In this document: piece by piece, positions 44,485-53,588 of the stretch
Numbering within the stretch: position 1 is the stretch's first letter
How the letters are laid out: every line of letters starts with the position of its first letter
Assembly (NCBI RefSeq): GCF_017115165.1
Contig: NZ_JABXKF010000130.1
Span: 124,001 to 188,000, forward strand
Direction of reading: 5' to 3'
Source of the DNA: Nostoc sp. LPT
GTDB taxonomy: Bacteria; Cyanobacteriota; Cyanobacteriia; Cyanobacteriales; Nostocaceae
DNA: 64,000 nt
Notes under the pieces: generated by a model
Database searches by the model: none
Seen by the model: only the letters and a program-made list of their open reading frames with translations
What the model was told of the DNA's origin: nothing
Position numbers and translations under genes: made by a program

Positions 44485-44915
44485 TGCTAATTTTTGGTTA
44501 TGGGAATTATGAGTAAAAAGGAGTTAAGAGTTAGGATGACTCCAACAATAAAGGGATGGAGTTGAAATGAGATAAGCTTATTGTTTGTTTCGCTCATCAG
44601 GGGTATTGGCGCAGTGGCACACAAGTCCGGTTTGAAAGGACAAGTCATCAGCTAGTCATATAGAATTATTTTGACTCCTGGCTCTTAACTACTAACTTCT
44701 AACTTCTGATTTTTGACTCCCTATTAGTAAAATAAACGCAAAACTCAACATTAGTCAGACTTACAACCTATACAAGACTATCTTGTCCGATTTTGTGAGC
44801 TAGGAAGGTAACAAAATTGTTAAAAAAAAACGTCAGAGTGTGATAAATCTATGGTTCTAGTTTACAAGTGCAGGCACTATCCCCCAACCATCGCTGACTG
44901 TAAAGTTAACTGAGC
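44485..44915. other. Gap between divergent genes
   Basis: 430 bases. Contains ctaacttctaacttct-type units (44680-44705) and otherwise unstructured AT-rich DNA. Must hold the promoter of the DUF1574 gene; no motif assigned. Confidence 0.5.
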
Positions 44916-47900
44916 ATGAAAACAGTAGTACCAGATCGCCAGCAATCCTTAGTGCAATGGGTAAGCCAAGCAACAGGGATCAACACTTTCGGAGTGAAAG
45001 TCCGGTTGCGGGGAAATGACCTTCATATTCTTTGTGAAGGTACAGAATGTCCGCAGCGTTGGCGTACTTTGTCTGATTTGCTGCAAGCACTACAGCAAAC
45101 AAATTTAGATATCCTCACAAACAGCGAACAAACCTCAATATATCAAGTATTTGTCTATGGCCGCAGAAAAGGGGAACACCGCCCCTCATGGTGCCATCGG
45201 GTTCATTTAAATCAAATAGATAAGCATCTAGATCAGGTGCAGCAAGCGCTGCTAGCAGACTCAGAAAAATCAAAACAATCGGGTGGGGCGCTAATTGTCT
45301 CTAACGAAAGTTTGGCACGCCAAGGTAATCCAGAGGCGATCGCTCGATATCTGAGTGAAACTCTGAGTACGCTAGGTGTATCAGTACAGGCAAAGATTAA
45401 ACTATATAAGCCAAAGAATTCTCAACCAGAAGAAAATCGCCTGTGGATATTTTGCCAGTCAAGCTATAGCCCTGATGCATCTTTGCTTGCCGAACCGATA
45501 GCACAAAAGTTGCGTTATCTCAAGCTTTCTGGCTACCAAGATGCCGTAATTGTTTCTCAGGTAAGTGGCGAAACTGCCCCAGATTGGCTGCTGCGGGTGG
45601 ATTTGACACCACCAGAGGTGATGCTTAAAGAGTGGGCGCGTTGGGGAGATGTCCAAGCGATCGCTCGATTATTAACTGAGGTATTATCAAGGTTAAAAGT
45701 TGGTGTCCAAGTTTCTCTAAAAGAATCAACGCTACATATATTTTGTATCCCAGCTTTCGATCCTTTAGGAACTGCCCCGATCCCAGACAAGGTAGTGTGC
45801 TTAGAGGCGATTTTACCGCAGCTAGAAGCGATCGCTCCTCAAGCCATTCTCGCCGTCACTGTATATGGACAAAAAGCAGGCGACAAGGAACCCACTTGGA
45901 TTGATTGGCTGGCTTTACCCGCAGCCAACCATCCCGCCTTTGCCATATCACCACTTGATTTGGCAAATACTGGCGATCAACCAGCGCTCGTATTTTTATT
46001 AGAGCGTTTACTCAATCCTGATTTGGATTGGCGACTATTGACCGGTGGAATTCGCGTACTTCTACTGAATAGAAATGGTTTATTGCACATTATGTGTGAT
46101 GCACCTGTTTGTCCACTGCGGCAACAGGTAGCAAGTAAAATTACGCAGTTCATCCGCAATTTAAAAATTCCCGGTATTATGGGAGTACGTGTCTACGGTC
46201 GCCGTGCTGGGAATAAAGAACCTTTTTGGCATTATGGCGTCGATCTTGAACATCGCCAACGTTTAGTACCAGAAGCAACCCCAGAATTTGCTGCTACTTC
46301 TATATACGTTAACGATTTAGTAACCTCTGAGACTTGTGAGCCAATTTTGCGCCCAGACTTAACAACAGAAGAAGTTCAAAATTTTGTAACAGAAGTAGCG
46401 CGAGATTGGATGGCAACGGCGAGCTCAACTGCGAGAAAATTCCTGTTGAAAAGCCAGCTATTTACCGAAAGCAACCAGTCAGCCGAACATAACCATGATG
46501 TTCAAGGAATTAAAATTGCTCTGGTTTGGGGAACACTGGGATTATTACTTACCCTCCAAACTGATTGGGTATTGGGTCGAATTATTGCACGTACTACGCC
46601 CACGCCAAAAGTTGCTAATGTTACCCTCCCATCATCTTCTGAGCAAAAGGTATCTTTGACATCTGAGAAAAATCAGAGCGAGAAAACGATATTTTTTAGC
46701 AGCACTTCCAAGACAAAATCTCCTCCAAATCAGAGTTCTGTATTTAACGCTTCGGAATTTACCCAGAGTGATGATACCCCGAAAAATAATTTGGCAGCCG
46801 CACCACTGAAGGAAAAAGCAACCGCAACAGCTATTCTTTTAGCAGCGCGATCGCAGATGCCAAGTTTTAATGTCAGACAGTTAGACGAGCAACTAGCACT
46901 GTATAAACAGCGTTTAGCTAGAACTGGTAGTCCCCCAGATATATTGATTATTGGCTCCTCTCGCGCCCTCAGAGGAGTAGATCCCGCAGCACTTTCTAAA
47001 GCTTTAGCAACTCAAGGCTATCCAAATCTTGATGTGTTTAACTTTGGGATTAACGGTGCTACGGCACAAGTTGTAGACTTTGTGATTCGTCACGTCCTAG
47101 AACCATCAGAACTACCCAAAATAATTATCTGGGCAGATGGTGCGCGTGCTTTCAACGGTGGGCGCGAGGATATTACCTTTAAATCGCTTGCTGCATCAGC
47201 TGGTTATAAACAAGCATTTGAAAAAACACCAACAACGGCAAGTAGCAATGATTTGCCAGAAAATACGGTAAATTCGGGAGAACAAAAAACAAACGAAGAA
47301 AAACAGGAGATTAGTACTTATGAAGCTGTCAATCAATCGTTAAATCAGGCTCTAGCATCTGTTTCTGCCAGCTATCAAAACCGCGACCAAATTAAAAGTT
47401 TACTACAAAAACAATTGCTCATATTTGGTAAGAATCAGACAGTTACATCACAAAAACAGTTGACAGACGGGACTTCAGATGAAAGTATTTCTCAGCAAGC
47501 GGTTGACTTTGATGGCTTTCTACCCTTGTCTATTCGCTTTAATCCCGCAAGATACTATCAAAAACATTCTAGAGTTACCGGAAATTATGACAACGACTAT
47601 AAATCTTTCCAAGTAGAAGGACAGCAAGATACTGCTTTTCAAGAAGTGCTTCAGTTTACCCAGTCTCAGAAAATCTCCTTAGTGTTTGTGAATATGCCTC
47701 TGACAGGAGATTATTTAGATCCAGTACGTAGACAATATGAGCAACAATTTCAGCAATATATGTTGCGTTTGGCTACTAATCCCAACTTTATTTATCGTGA
47801 TTTGAGCCAACAGTGGACAAAAGTAAATGATTTCTTTTCTGATCCTAGTCACCTCAACCGTTTTGGTGCATACGAAGTCTCGAAAAAGCTAGCTAACGAT

Positions 47901-47927
47901 CCGATGATTCCTTGGCCAGTGAAGTAG
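44916..47927 (+). CDS. DUF1574 protein with SGNH-like acyltransferase domain
   Basis: 1003 residues. Residues 1-~475 carry four divergent copies of a ~110-residue domain (each with a strand like VRLRGNDLHILCEG or VQVSLKESTLHIFC, and a YGRRxGxxxPxW motif). A membrane segment (IALVWGTLGLLLTLQTDWVLG) follows near ~535. The C-terminal ~300 residues are SGNH-like: DILIIGSSRALRGVDP as block I (Ser in GSSR), FNFGINGATAQ, and DPSHLNRFGA with the catalytic Asp/His pair. Next to an MBOAT gene, this is the AlgJ/AlgX-like partner that moves acetyl groups onto an exported polysaccharide. The substrate glycan is unknown. Confidence 0.85.
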   Translation: MKTVVPDRQQSLVQWVSQATGINTFGVKVRLRGNDLHILCEGTECPQRWRTLSDLLQALQQTNLDILTNSEQTSIYQVFVYGRRKGEHRPSWCHRVHLNQIDKHLDQVQQALLADSEKSKQSGGALIVSNESLARQGNPEAIARYLSETLSTLGVSVQAKIKLYKPKNSQPEENRLWIFCQSSYSPDASLLAEPIAQKLRYLKLSGYQDAVIVSQVSGETAPDWLLRVDLTPPEVMLKEWARWGDVQAIARLLTEVLSRLKVGVQVSLKESTLHIFCIPAFDPLGTAPIPDKVVCLEAILPQLEAIAPQAILAVTVYGQKAGDKEPTWIDWLALPAANHPAFAISPLDLANTGDQPALVFLLERLLNPDLDWRLLTGGIRVLLLNRNGLLHIMCDAPVCPLRQQVASKITQFIRNLKIPGIMGVRVYGRRAGNKEPFWHYGVDLEHRQRLVPEATPEFAATSIYVNDLVTSETCEPILRPDLTTEEVQNFVTEVARDWMATASSTARKFLLKSQLFTESNQSAEHNHDVQGIKIALVWGTLGLLLTLQTDWVLGRIIARTTPTPKVANVTLPSSSEQKVSLTSEKNQSEKTIFFSSTSKTKSPPNQSSVFNASEFTQSDDTPKNNLAAAPLKEKATATAILLAARSQMPSFNVRQLDEQLALYKQRLARTGSPPDILIIGSSRALRGVDPAALSKALATQGYPNLDVFNFGINGATAQVVDFVIRHVLEPSELPKIIIWADGARAFNGGREDITFKSLAASAGYKQAFEKTPTTASSNDLPENTVNSGEQKTNEEKQEISTYEAVNQSLNQALASVSASYQNRDQIKSLLQKQLLIFGKNQTVTSQKQLTDGTSDESISQQAVDFDGFLPLSIRFNPARYYQKHSRVTGNYDNDYKSFQVEGQQDTAFQEVLQFTQSQKISLVFVNMPLTGDYLDPVRRQYEQQFQQYMLRLATNPNFIYRDLSQQWTKVNDFFSDPSHLNRFGAYEVSKKLANDPMIPWPVK

Positions 47928-47929
47928 GG

Positions 47930-48066
47930 AGTGGGAGTGGGGAATGGGGATGAGGGAGCAGGGGAAGCAGGGGAAGCAGGGGGAGAAGAATTAATAACCA
48001 GTCTCCAATGCCCAATGCCCAATGCCCAATGCCCAATGACCAATGACAAATGACGAATGACAAATG
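47930..48066. repeat. Tract of three short tandem repeat families
   Basis: G-rich units (gggagcaggggaagcagggg, 47950-47985), then ccaatgc units (48003-48037), then aatgacaaatgac units (48038-48066), ending just before the MBOAT start. Confidence 0.85.
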
Positions 48067-48074
48067 ACTAAAAA

Positions 48075-49574
48075 ATGAACTTTATATCAATTTTCTATGG
48101 GCTGTTCTTGTTGAGTGTGTTAGGAATTTATTGGTCTTTAGCACAACATAAATTGCGATTGTGGACGCTGCTAATTGCCAGTTTGGTTTTCTATGCATCT
48201 TTGCACATCCAATACATTCCATTACTATTAGCATTGACGTTTATTAATTTCCGTGTAGGACTGGAAATTGGGAACAATACATCACCAGGAAAACATTCTC
48301 TTGACTGGCAAATTTCTAATGAATCTTGGCAATTTGCTCAAGTTGATTGGAATCGTCGCCGTCTAAAGGTTTTGTCGGTGGGTATAATTCTAAATGTTTT
48401 ACTGTTATTAGCTTTTAAGTATTTTACCCCTTTATTCAAGTTTGTTTTTCATGCACAAACAAACTTATCAGATAGCTCTTTTAAATTAATTGCACCCTTG
48501 GGAATTTCATTTTTCACCTTTGAATGTATTGCTTATTTAATAGATGTCTATCGTGGTGCCCCTGCTACTGATAATTTTCTCAAATTTGCTACATACAAAT
48601 TATTCTTCGCAAAACTAATTTCAGGGCCGATTACGCGCTACCACAATTTAGCAAATCAATTTAATACACTAGAATTACCCAGTACTAATAGAGTAGCCCA
48701 AGCGCTGTGGTTGATTGCTAGGGGCGCAGTCAAAAAAGGTATTTTTGCAGACCACTTGGGAATTTTCGTAGATTTATGTTTCGGTAATTTGCAACGGGCG
48801 GGTAGTACCGATTTGTGGTTAGCTACATTCGCTTATGGCTTGCAGTTATATCTAGATTTCAACGGTTACGTAGACATTGCCCGTGGTAGTGCTATGCTTT
48901 TTGGCTTGGTTCTACCTGAAAATTTCGACTTTCCTTATTTCAGCACCAATATTTCCGAATTTTGGCGGCGCTGGCATATTACTCTAGGAGATTGGTTACG
49001 TAACTATGTCTACTTCCCTTTGGGTGGTTCTCGTCGGGGTTTAGTCCGTACCTGCTGGAATTTATTTATTGTGATGCTAATTGCTGGTATCTGGCACGGT
49101 GCTGCTTTGGGTTATGTTGTTTGGGGTATACTCCACGGATTAGCTTTGGTGGTTCATCGACTTACAGATTCTATAAGCGATCGCTATGAAAATTTAAAAC
49201 AATTCTGGCAAAATCCTCTGGGTATCTTTGTTGCTTGGTTCTTAACTCAACTGATGGTTTTTACCTCTTGGATTTGGTTCCGTCTACCTAATCTCCAAGA
49301 CTCTTCTTTGGTAATTCGGCATCTTTGGGGTTATCCGGCTGACGCCCAGTTTGCTGAAAAAGTCTATGTGGAAGCCTTAAATATGAGCCAATCCCAACTC
49401 GCTTGGGTACTTCTAGGTTTAGCTGCCCTTATGTCTATAGTCTATGCCTTCAATCGAATCCTGAACTTAGAGTTTAACTGGCCTGTGAAGCTTGTATTCG
49501 TCCCTTTATGTTTCTACGCTGTTTGGTTATTAGCTCCTGAAGGCAGTTTGCCCTACATCTACTTTGATTTTTAA
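48075..49574 (+). CDS. MBOAT-family O-acyltransferase (AlgI-like)
   Basis: 499 residues, about a dozen membrane segments. MBOAT hallmarks: KLISGPITRYHN, NISEFWRRWHITLGDWLRNYVYFPLGG, and the catalytic His in GIWHGAALGYVVWGILHG. AlgI-like proteins carry acetyl groups across the membrane for transfer to polysaccharide. It works with the DUF1574 protein 147 bases upstream on the same strand. Complete. Confidence 0.92.
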   Translation: MNFISIFYGLFLLSVLGIYWSLAQHKLRLWTLLIASLVFYASLHIQYIPLLLALTFINFRVGLEIGNNTSPGKHSLDWQISNESWQFAQVDWNRRRLKVLSVGIILNVLLLLAFKYFTPLFKFVFHAQTNLSDSSFKLIAPLGISFFTFECIAYLIDVYRGAPATDNFLKFATYKLFFAKLISGPITRYHNLANQFNTLELPSTNRVAQALWLIARGAVKKGIFADHLGIFVDLCFGNLQRAGSTDLWLATFAYGLQLYLDFNGYVDIARGSAMLFGLVLPENFDFPYFSTNISEFWRRWHITLGDWLRNYVYFPLGGSRRGLVRTCWNLFIVMLIAGIWHGAALGYVVWGILHGLALVVHRLTDSISDRYENLKQFWQNPLGIFVAWFLTQLMVFTSWIWFRLPNLQDSSLVIRHLWGYPADAQFAEKVYVEALNMSQSQLAWVLLGLAALMSIVYAFNRILNLEFNWPVKLVFVPLCFYAVWLLAPEGSLPYIYFDF

Positions 49575-49592
49575 CTGAACCATCAGACAACA

Positions 49593-49736
49593 TATAGCAA
49601 TCCTAAATGAGATTGCAAAAATTTTTGTTATGGTCGTCAAGAGTCATAAGTCATTCCTCATTTGTGATTACAAAGGACAAATGACTTATGACAGCCAACT
49701 CCAAAAATATTTCACAAATGATTTAGGACTGCTATA
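49593..49736. mobile_element. MITE-like element upstream of psbA, 144 bp
   Basis: Terminal inverted repeats tatagcaatcctaaat (49593-49608) and atttaggactgctata (49721-49736), one mismatch. Inside is a second perfect inverted repeat, gtcataagtcatt (49643-49655) with aatgacttatgac (49680-49692). No coding capacity. Confidence 0.65.
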
Positions 49737-50067
49737 GAATTTATTATCTCGTTACAAATCAGCAAGACTTGCAATTTGTCCCATCAGCTAATTGTAAAGA
49801 AGTGTAAAGGAAAGTAACTAGGCGATCGCATCATTGAAAGTGATAGCTACTTTGGTGTTGAAATGGCTTAAAAAGCCTCAATCCATTACTTTTATCACTA
49901 TTGTTAATAGTAGGAAAACTTTACAGTTCGATGAGCTTGTTAAAGAATTAGATTACAGAATGTTAAGTCATAGATTGCGTCCAAGTAAATTCATGTAGAC
50001 TATATTTCAACAGGCGAAAATAAAACCGCTTGTTCCATATTTAACAACCCATAGCACTTATAAAACC
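49737..50067. promoter_or_regulatory. psbA upstream region
   Basis: 330 bases between the MITE-like element and psbA, AT-rich; expected to hold the light-regulated psbA promoter and a long leader. I could not place -35/-10 boxes with certainty and see no strong ribosome binding site before the ATG at 50068. Confidence 0.4.
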
Positions 50068-51150
50068 ATGACCACAACCTTACAACGGCGCTCCGGCGCT
50101 AACGTATGGGATCGCTTTTGCGAGTGGATCACCAGCACAGACAACCGCATATACATCGGTTGGTTTGGTGTACTCATGATCCCAACCCTACTAGCTGCTA
50201 CAACCTGCTTTGTAATTGCTTTCATCGCTGCTCCTCCTGTGGACATTGATGGCATTCGCGAACCAGTTGCAGGTTCTTTGATCTACGGAAACAACATCAT
50301 CTCTGGTGCAGTTGTTCCTTCTTCAAACGCCATCGGCTTGCACTTCTACCCAATCTGGGAAGCTGCTTCCTTAGATGAGTGGTTGTACAACGGTGGTCCT
50401 TACCAGTTGGTAGTTTTCCACTTCTTGATCGGTTGCGCTGCCTACCTGGGTCGTCAGTGGGAACTTTCTTACCGCTTAGGTATGCGTCCTTGGATCTGCG
50501 TAGCTTACAGCGCACCTTTGGCTTCCGCTACCGCAGTATTCTTGATCTACCCAATCGGTCAAGGTTCATTCTCTGATGGTATGCCTTTGGGTATTTCTGG
50601 AACCTTCAATTTCATGATTGTGTTCCAAGCAGAACATAACATCTTGATGCACCCCTTCCACATGTTAGGTGTGGCTGGTGTATTCGGGGGTTCATTGTTC
50701 TCTGCAATGCACGGAAGTCTAGTAACTTCTTCCTTGGTGCGTGAAACCACCGAAACCGAATCCCTTAACTACGGTTACAAATTCGGTCAAGAAGAAGAAA
50801 CCTACAACATCGTTGCAGCCCACGGCTACTTCGGTCGTTTAATCTTCCAATACGCTTCCTTCAACAACAGCCGTTCACTGCACTTCTTCTTAGCAGCTTG
50901 GCCTGTCGTCGGTATCTGGTTCACCGCTTTGGGTATCAGTACGATGGCATTCAACTTGAACGGTTTCAACTTCAACCAATCAATCATTGACTCCCAAGGT
51001 CGCGTCATCAGCACCTGGGCAGATGTAATCAACCGCGCTAACTTGGGTATGGAAGTAATGCACGAGCGTAACGCTCACAACTTCCCCCTAGACTTAGCTG
51101 CTGGTGAAGTTGCTCCTGTTGCTTTGACTGCTCCTGCAATCAACGGTTAA
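50068..51150 (+). CDS. psbA: Photosystem II protein D1
   Basis: 360 residues; thylakoid membrane core subunit that carries P680, pheophytin, QB and most ligands of the Mn4CaO5 cluster. Seen: Tyr161 (TyrZ), Asp170, Glu189, His190, His198 and the C-terminal extension cleaved by CtpA after NFPLDLA. Residue 130 is Gln (YLGRQWELS), the D1:1 state associated with low light rather than the Glu130 high-light form. Codon use is visibly more biased toward C-ending codons (ttc, aac, atc) than neighbours, as expected for a very highly expressed gene. A strong terminator follows. Confidence 0.98.
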   Translation: MTTTLQRRSGANVWDRFCEWITSTDNRIYIGWFGVLMIPTLLAATTCFVIAFIAAPPVDIDGIREPVAGSLIYGNNIISGAVVPSSNAIGLHFYPIWEAASLDEWLYNGGPYQLVVFHFLIGCAAYLGRQWELSYRLGMRPWICVAYSAPLASATAVFLIYPIGQGSFSDGMPLGISGTFNFMIVFQAEHNILMHPFHMLGVAGVFGGSLFSAMHGSLVTSSLVRETTETESLNYGYKFGQEEETYNIVAAHGYFGRLIFQYASFNNSRSLHFFLAAWPVVGIWFTALGISTMAFNLNGFNFNQSIIDSQGRVISTWADVINRANLGMEVMHERNAHNFPLDLAAGEVAPVALTAPAING

Positions 51151-51170
51151 TACTTCAGTATTAGCTAAAT

Positions 51171-51206
51171 AAAAAGCGCCCTCCAGTAATGGGGGGCGCT
51201 TTTTTG
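51171..51206 (+). terminator. Intrinsic terminator of psbA
   Basis: aaaaagcgccctcc (51171-51184) and ggggggcgcttttttt-like arm (51191-51206) with a short loop and T tract, 20 bases after the stop codon. Confidence 0.93.
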
Positions 51207-51212
51207 TTGTAA

Positions 51213-51523
51213 TTATTTTAAAACGGAGCGTTTAATAAATCCTGTAGTAGATTTTGCTCGATAGCGATGCCTCCACATCACAAAGCCAGTAATGAATAAA
51301 ATTAACGGTGCAAGTCCAACAAAGACGTAGAAAATCCGAGATGGCAATCCCCAGAAAGTCCCGTAGTGCAAATCGTTAAAGGAATTGAGGACGCGATCGC
51401 CTAATGATGCAGTCGCGATCGTAGATACCTGTACCTTACCACTGTGCTGGTCAAGATAAACACTGCTAAACCAATGTAGCGGTGCAGAGTAAATATCCAG
51501 TTTCGGAATGGTTTAGAGTTCAT
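51213..51523 (-). pseudogene. PepSY-associated membrane protein, internally deleted
   Basis: Starts normally (MNSKPFRNWIFTLHRYIGLAV) but soon meets a stop; in a second frame the C-terminal part is intact: VYLDQHSGKVQVST, LHYGTFWGLPSRIFYVFVGL, ALILFITGF-like last membrane helix and the stop at 51213-51215. The middle ~250 residues of a PepSY_TM protein are missing and the two halves are out of frame. PepSY_TM proteins usually accompany TonB-dependent siderophore receptors, a remnant of which lies at 52224-52385. Confidence 0.85.
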
Positions 51524-51582
51524 GGTAGCTATAGAGTTATTCTTTAGAATTAAAATGGGGCTGTTGTTGTGAACAAGTCGAT

Positions 51583-51897
51583 ATGGAAATCACCTTGAAT
51601 CGGCATATTGAAATTACTCCGGGAGTGCGGAGCGGAAAGCCGAGGATTGCGGGAACGAGAATCACGGTGGCAGATGTTGCCATCATGTATTTGCGAATGG
51701 GGCAGTCGTTGGAAGAAATTGCTGGTAAATATCAGTTGTCGCTGGCAGCAATTTATGCAGCGATTGCGTTTTACTATGACCATCGCCAAGACATTGACCG
51801 GCGGACTGCTGAAGCTGAAGCTTTTGCCGAAGCGGAACGGTTAAAGCATCCCTCGCTGTTGCAGGAGAAACTTAATTCCATGAGAGATTATGCCTGA
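51583..51897 (+). CDS. DUF433 antitoxin
   Basis: 104 residues with the DUF433 hallmark: ITPGVRSGKPRIAGTRITVADVAIMYLRMGQSLEEI reads as the winged-helix-like DUF433 core (GKPRIxGTRI). An acidic/Ala-rich helical tail follows. Pairs with the DUF5615 gene, which overlaps it by 8 bases. DUF433 proteins are regarded as VapB-like antitoxins. Confidence 0.88.
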   Translation: MEITLNRHIEITPGVRSGKPRIAGTRITVADVAIMYLRMGQSLEEIAGKYQLSLAAIYAAIAFYYDHRQDIDRRTAEAEAFAEAERLKHPSLLQEKLNSMRDYA

Positions 51898-52225
51898 ACG
51901 CATTCGCTTCCACTTGGATGAGAATGTTGATCCGGCTATTGCATTTGCATTGAGACGAGCAGGCATCGATGTGACAACCTCACAACAGATAAATCTCCTG
52001 GCAGAGAGCGATACAGTACAGTTAGACTTTGCTAGAACCCAGGCTCGCATATTGGTAACTCACGATGATGATTTTTTGATTTTCAACAGTCAGAGAACTG
52101 ATCATAGTAGAATTGCTTACTGTCAAAAAAATGTGAAATCAATTGGCTATATCGTTCGGATGCTGATGCTCCTCTATGAAGTTGCTACGCTTGAAGAGAT
52201 GAAAGGCAGAGTGGAATACCTGTAA
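51890..52225 (+). CDS. DUF5615 PIN-like toxin
   Basis: 111 residues: RIRFHLDENVDPAIAFALRRAGIDVTT gives the first acidic residues of the PIN-like site, and ARILVTHDDDFL the second acidic cluster. DUF5615 proteins are predicted RNases that pair with DUF433 antitoxins. Starts inside the end of the antitoxin gene, so translation is coupled. Ends against the TonB-receptor fragment. Confidence 0.88.
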   Translation: MPERIRFHLDENVDPAIAFALRRAGIDVTTSQQINLLAESDTVQLDFARTQARILVTHDDDFLIFNSQRTDHSRIAYCQKNVKSIGYIVRMLMLLYEVATLEEMKGRVEYL

Positions 52226-52385
52226 CGCATTCCCCACGGATAAATCCGGGTATCAGGCAGTGGAACGTTATAGTCTGGATCAAAAATATCTATTGAAGGG
52301 AAATCAATATCATAGCTGTTGTTGTTCTATCCAGTATCCCGTCCCCAGTCCAGACCGAACAGCAGTTGATGGGCAGAGGGCGCTT
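52224..52385 (-). pseudogene. Fragment of a TonB-dependent siderophore receptor
   Basis: Leftward frame reads AHQLLFGLDWGRDTG, a TAG stop, then NNNSYDIDFPSIDIFDPDYN and VPLPDTR. This matches the barrel region of ferrichrome-type receptors (HxLLxGxDxGR, then IDIFxPxY). Only ~50 codons remain. With the PepSY remnant it shows a former siderophore-uptake locus now split by the toxin-antitoxin pair. Confidence 0.7.
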
Positions 52386-52435
52386 TTTTCATGCATGAAG
52401 CTATAGGGCGCAGGCTAGGGTAAAAGTAAGTAGGG

Positions 52436-52520
52436 CAGGGCTGTTTCGATCCCTAAAAGATGTAAAATTACAACTATCTAGGGGATGCAAAATCATGGAT
52501 GCAAAGATGAAACAGCCCTG
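52436..52520. repeat. 85-bp element with 12-bp inverted ends
   Basis: cagggctgtttc (52436-52447) and gaaacagccctg (52509-52520) are perfect inverted repeats around 61 bases. A T run after the right arm would also make it a terminator for the rightward toxin-antitoxin genes; a MITE origin is equally possible. Confidence 0.55.
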
Positions 52521-52562
52521 TTTTTAATTACTGAATCGATGCTCTACTCTAACTGCTAACTC

Positions 52563-53579
52563 CTAAACCGTAGACAACGAATAGACCTGACCATCGATCA
52601 GCAGTCGCGTGATGCCCTTAGCTTGTAGATGAGTACGAGCCTTATGGAGCATTTTACTATCTGGAACTTTAATCACGCGATCGCGTTTAGTAGAAAAACG
52701 CTTGGCGACGCGATGGTTATCAAACACCGGCAGAGTTCTTTGCTGGGTTTCTAGGCTAGGAATTTGTCCCAAGTCACCAAAGTCCTTCAAAGGTCGCGTA
52801 ATTAATTCTGAGGAACGGTCAATTACCAAATAGCAAGTTTTGGGCAAATTGGCTACCGACAGTGGTAAAACTTCAACTGATGCTTCACCTGGTCTTCTTC
52901 TTGTAACTAAAGGTCTTTGCTCATCCAGGTCATCATCATCAAAGTCTTCTTCCTCAAAGTCATCATCTTCTAAATCATCATCTTCTAAATCATCCAAATC
53001 CTCAGATTCGTCAAGCAAATCTTCGCCCAGCATGTGCGCGATGACGGCCGCTCCTGGATGTTCATTCTTTAGCGGTGGGATAGGGATGTTGACTATTTCC
53101 GGCGGCTTTGGCTCTGGAGTTTCTAATTTCTCTGTAACTCGGAGTTTGGGTTTTTCTGTTGCCGAGGGGCGTCGCCGCACTCGTCTACTAGCAGCAATTG
53201 ACTCCGCCATTTCCTCTGAGTAAAGTTCCTGCTCTACACGAATTATCTTACGTGGAAGTGCCTCAACTTTCGGCACTTCCACAGGTGGGCTTTCGCTGAG
53301 TGGAACTTCTATCTCCGGCTCTGGTTCTGGTTGACTCAGCAGCGGTAACTGCTCGTAGCTTACCTGTGCCCTTCCTTCAGGAGTTCTCGCAGCCCGCTTT
53401 AAAGAGACTAAGTATTCATACTCATCTTCTGGCAAAGTGCTTTTGAGTAGGCGACTAATCGTCGAGTTACTCACACCATAGCGGTCTGCCAAAGTTGAGG
53501 TTGTTTCGGCAGTCTCTCGATATAACTTAAGAATTTCTTGCTTGTCAGAGTCTGTTAGTTTTCTCACGGTAGATACCAA
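52563..53579 (-). CDS. HTH protein with acidic low-complexity middle
   Basis: 338 residues. N-terminal helix-turn-helix of transposase type (LTDSDKQEILKLYRETAETT, LADRYGVSNSTISRLLKS; ~8-48), then a Pro/Glu-rich linker, a strongly acidic stretch (~195-225, runs of Asp/Glu with DDLEDDDLEDDD-like units), and a conserved-looking C-terminal domain (CYLVIDRSSELITRPLKDFGDLG ... ITRLLIDGQVYSL). It looks like a domesticated DNA-binding protein rather than a transposase, as no DDE core is present. It ends the leftward three-gene cluster, 9 bases after the membrane protein gene. Confidence 0.7.
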   Translation of the reverse strand: MVSTVRKLTDSDKQEILKLYRETAETTSTLADRYGVSNSTISRLLKSTLPEDEYEYLVSLKRAARTPEGRAQVSYEQLPLLSQPEPEPEIEVPLSESPPVEVPKVEALPRKIIRVEQELYSEEMAESIAASRRVRRRPSATEKPKLRVTEKLETPEPKPPEIVNIPIPPLKNEHPGAAVIAHMLGEDLLDESEDLDDLEDDDLEDDDFEEEDFDDDDLDEQRPLVTRRRPGEASVEVLPLSVANLPKTCYLVIDRSSELITRPLKDFGDLGQIPSLETQQRTLPVFDNHRVAKRFSTKRDRVIKVPDSKMLHKARTHLQAKGITRLLIDGQVYSLSTV

Positions 53580-53588
53580 AAATCCTTA

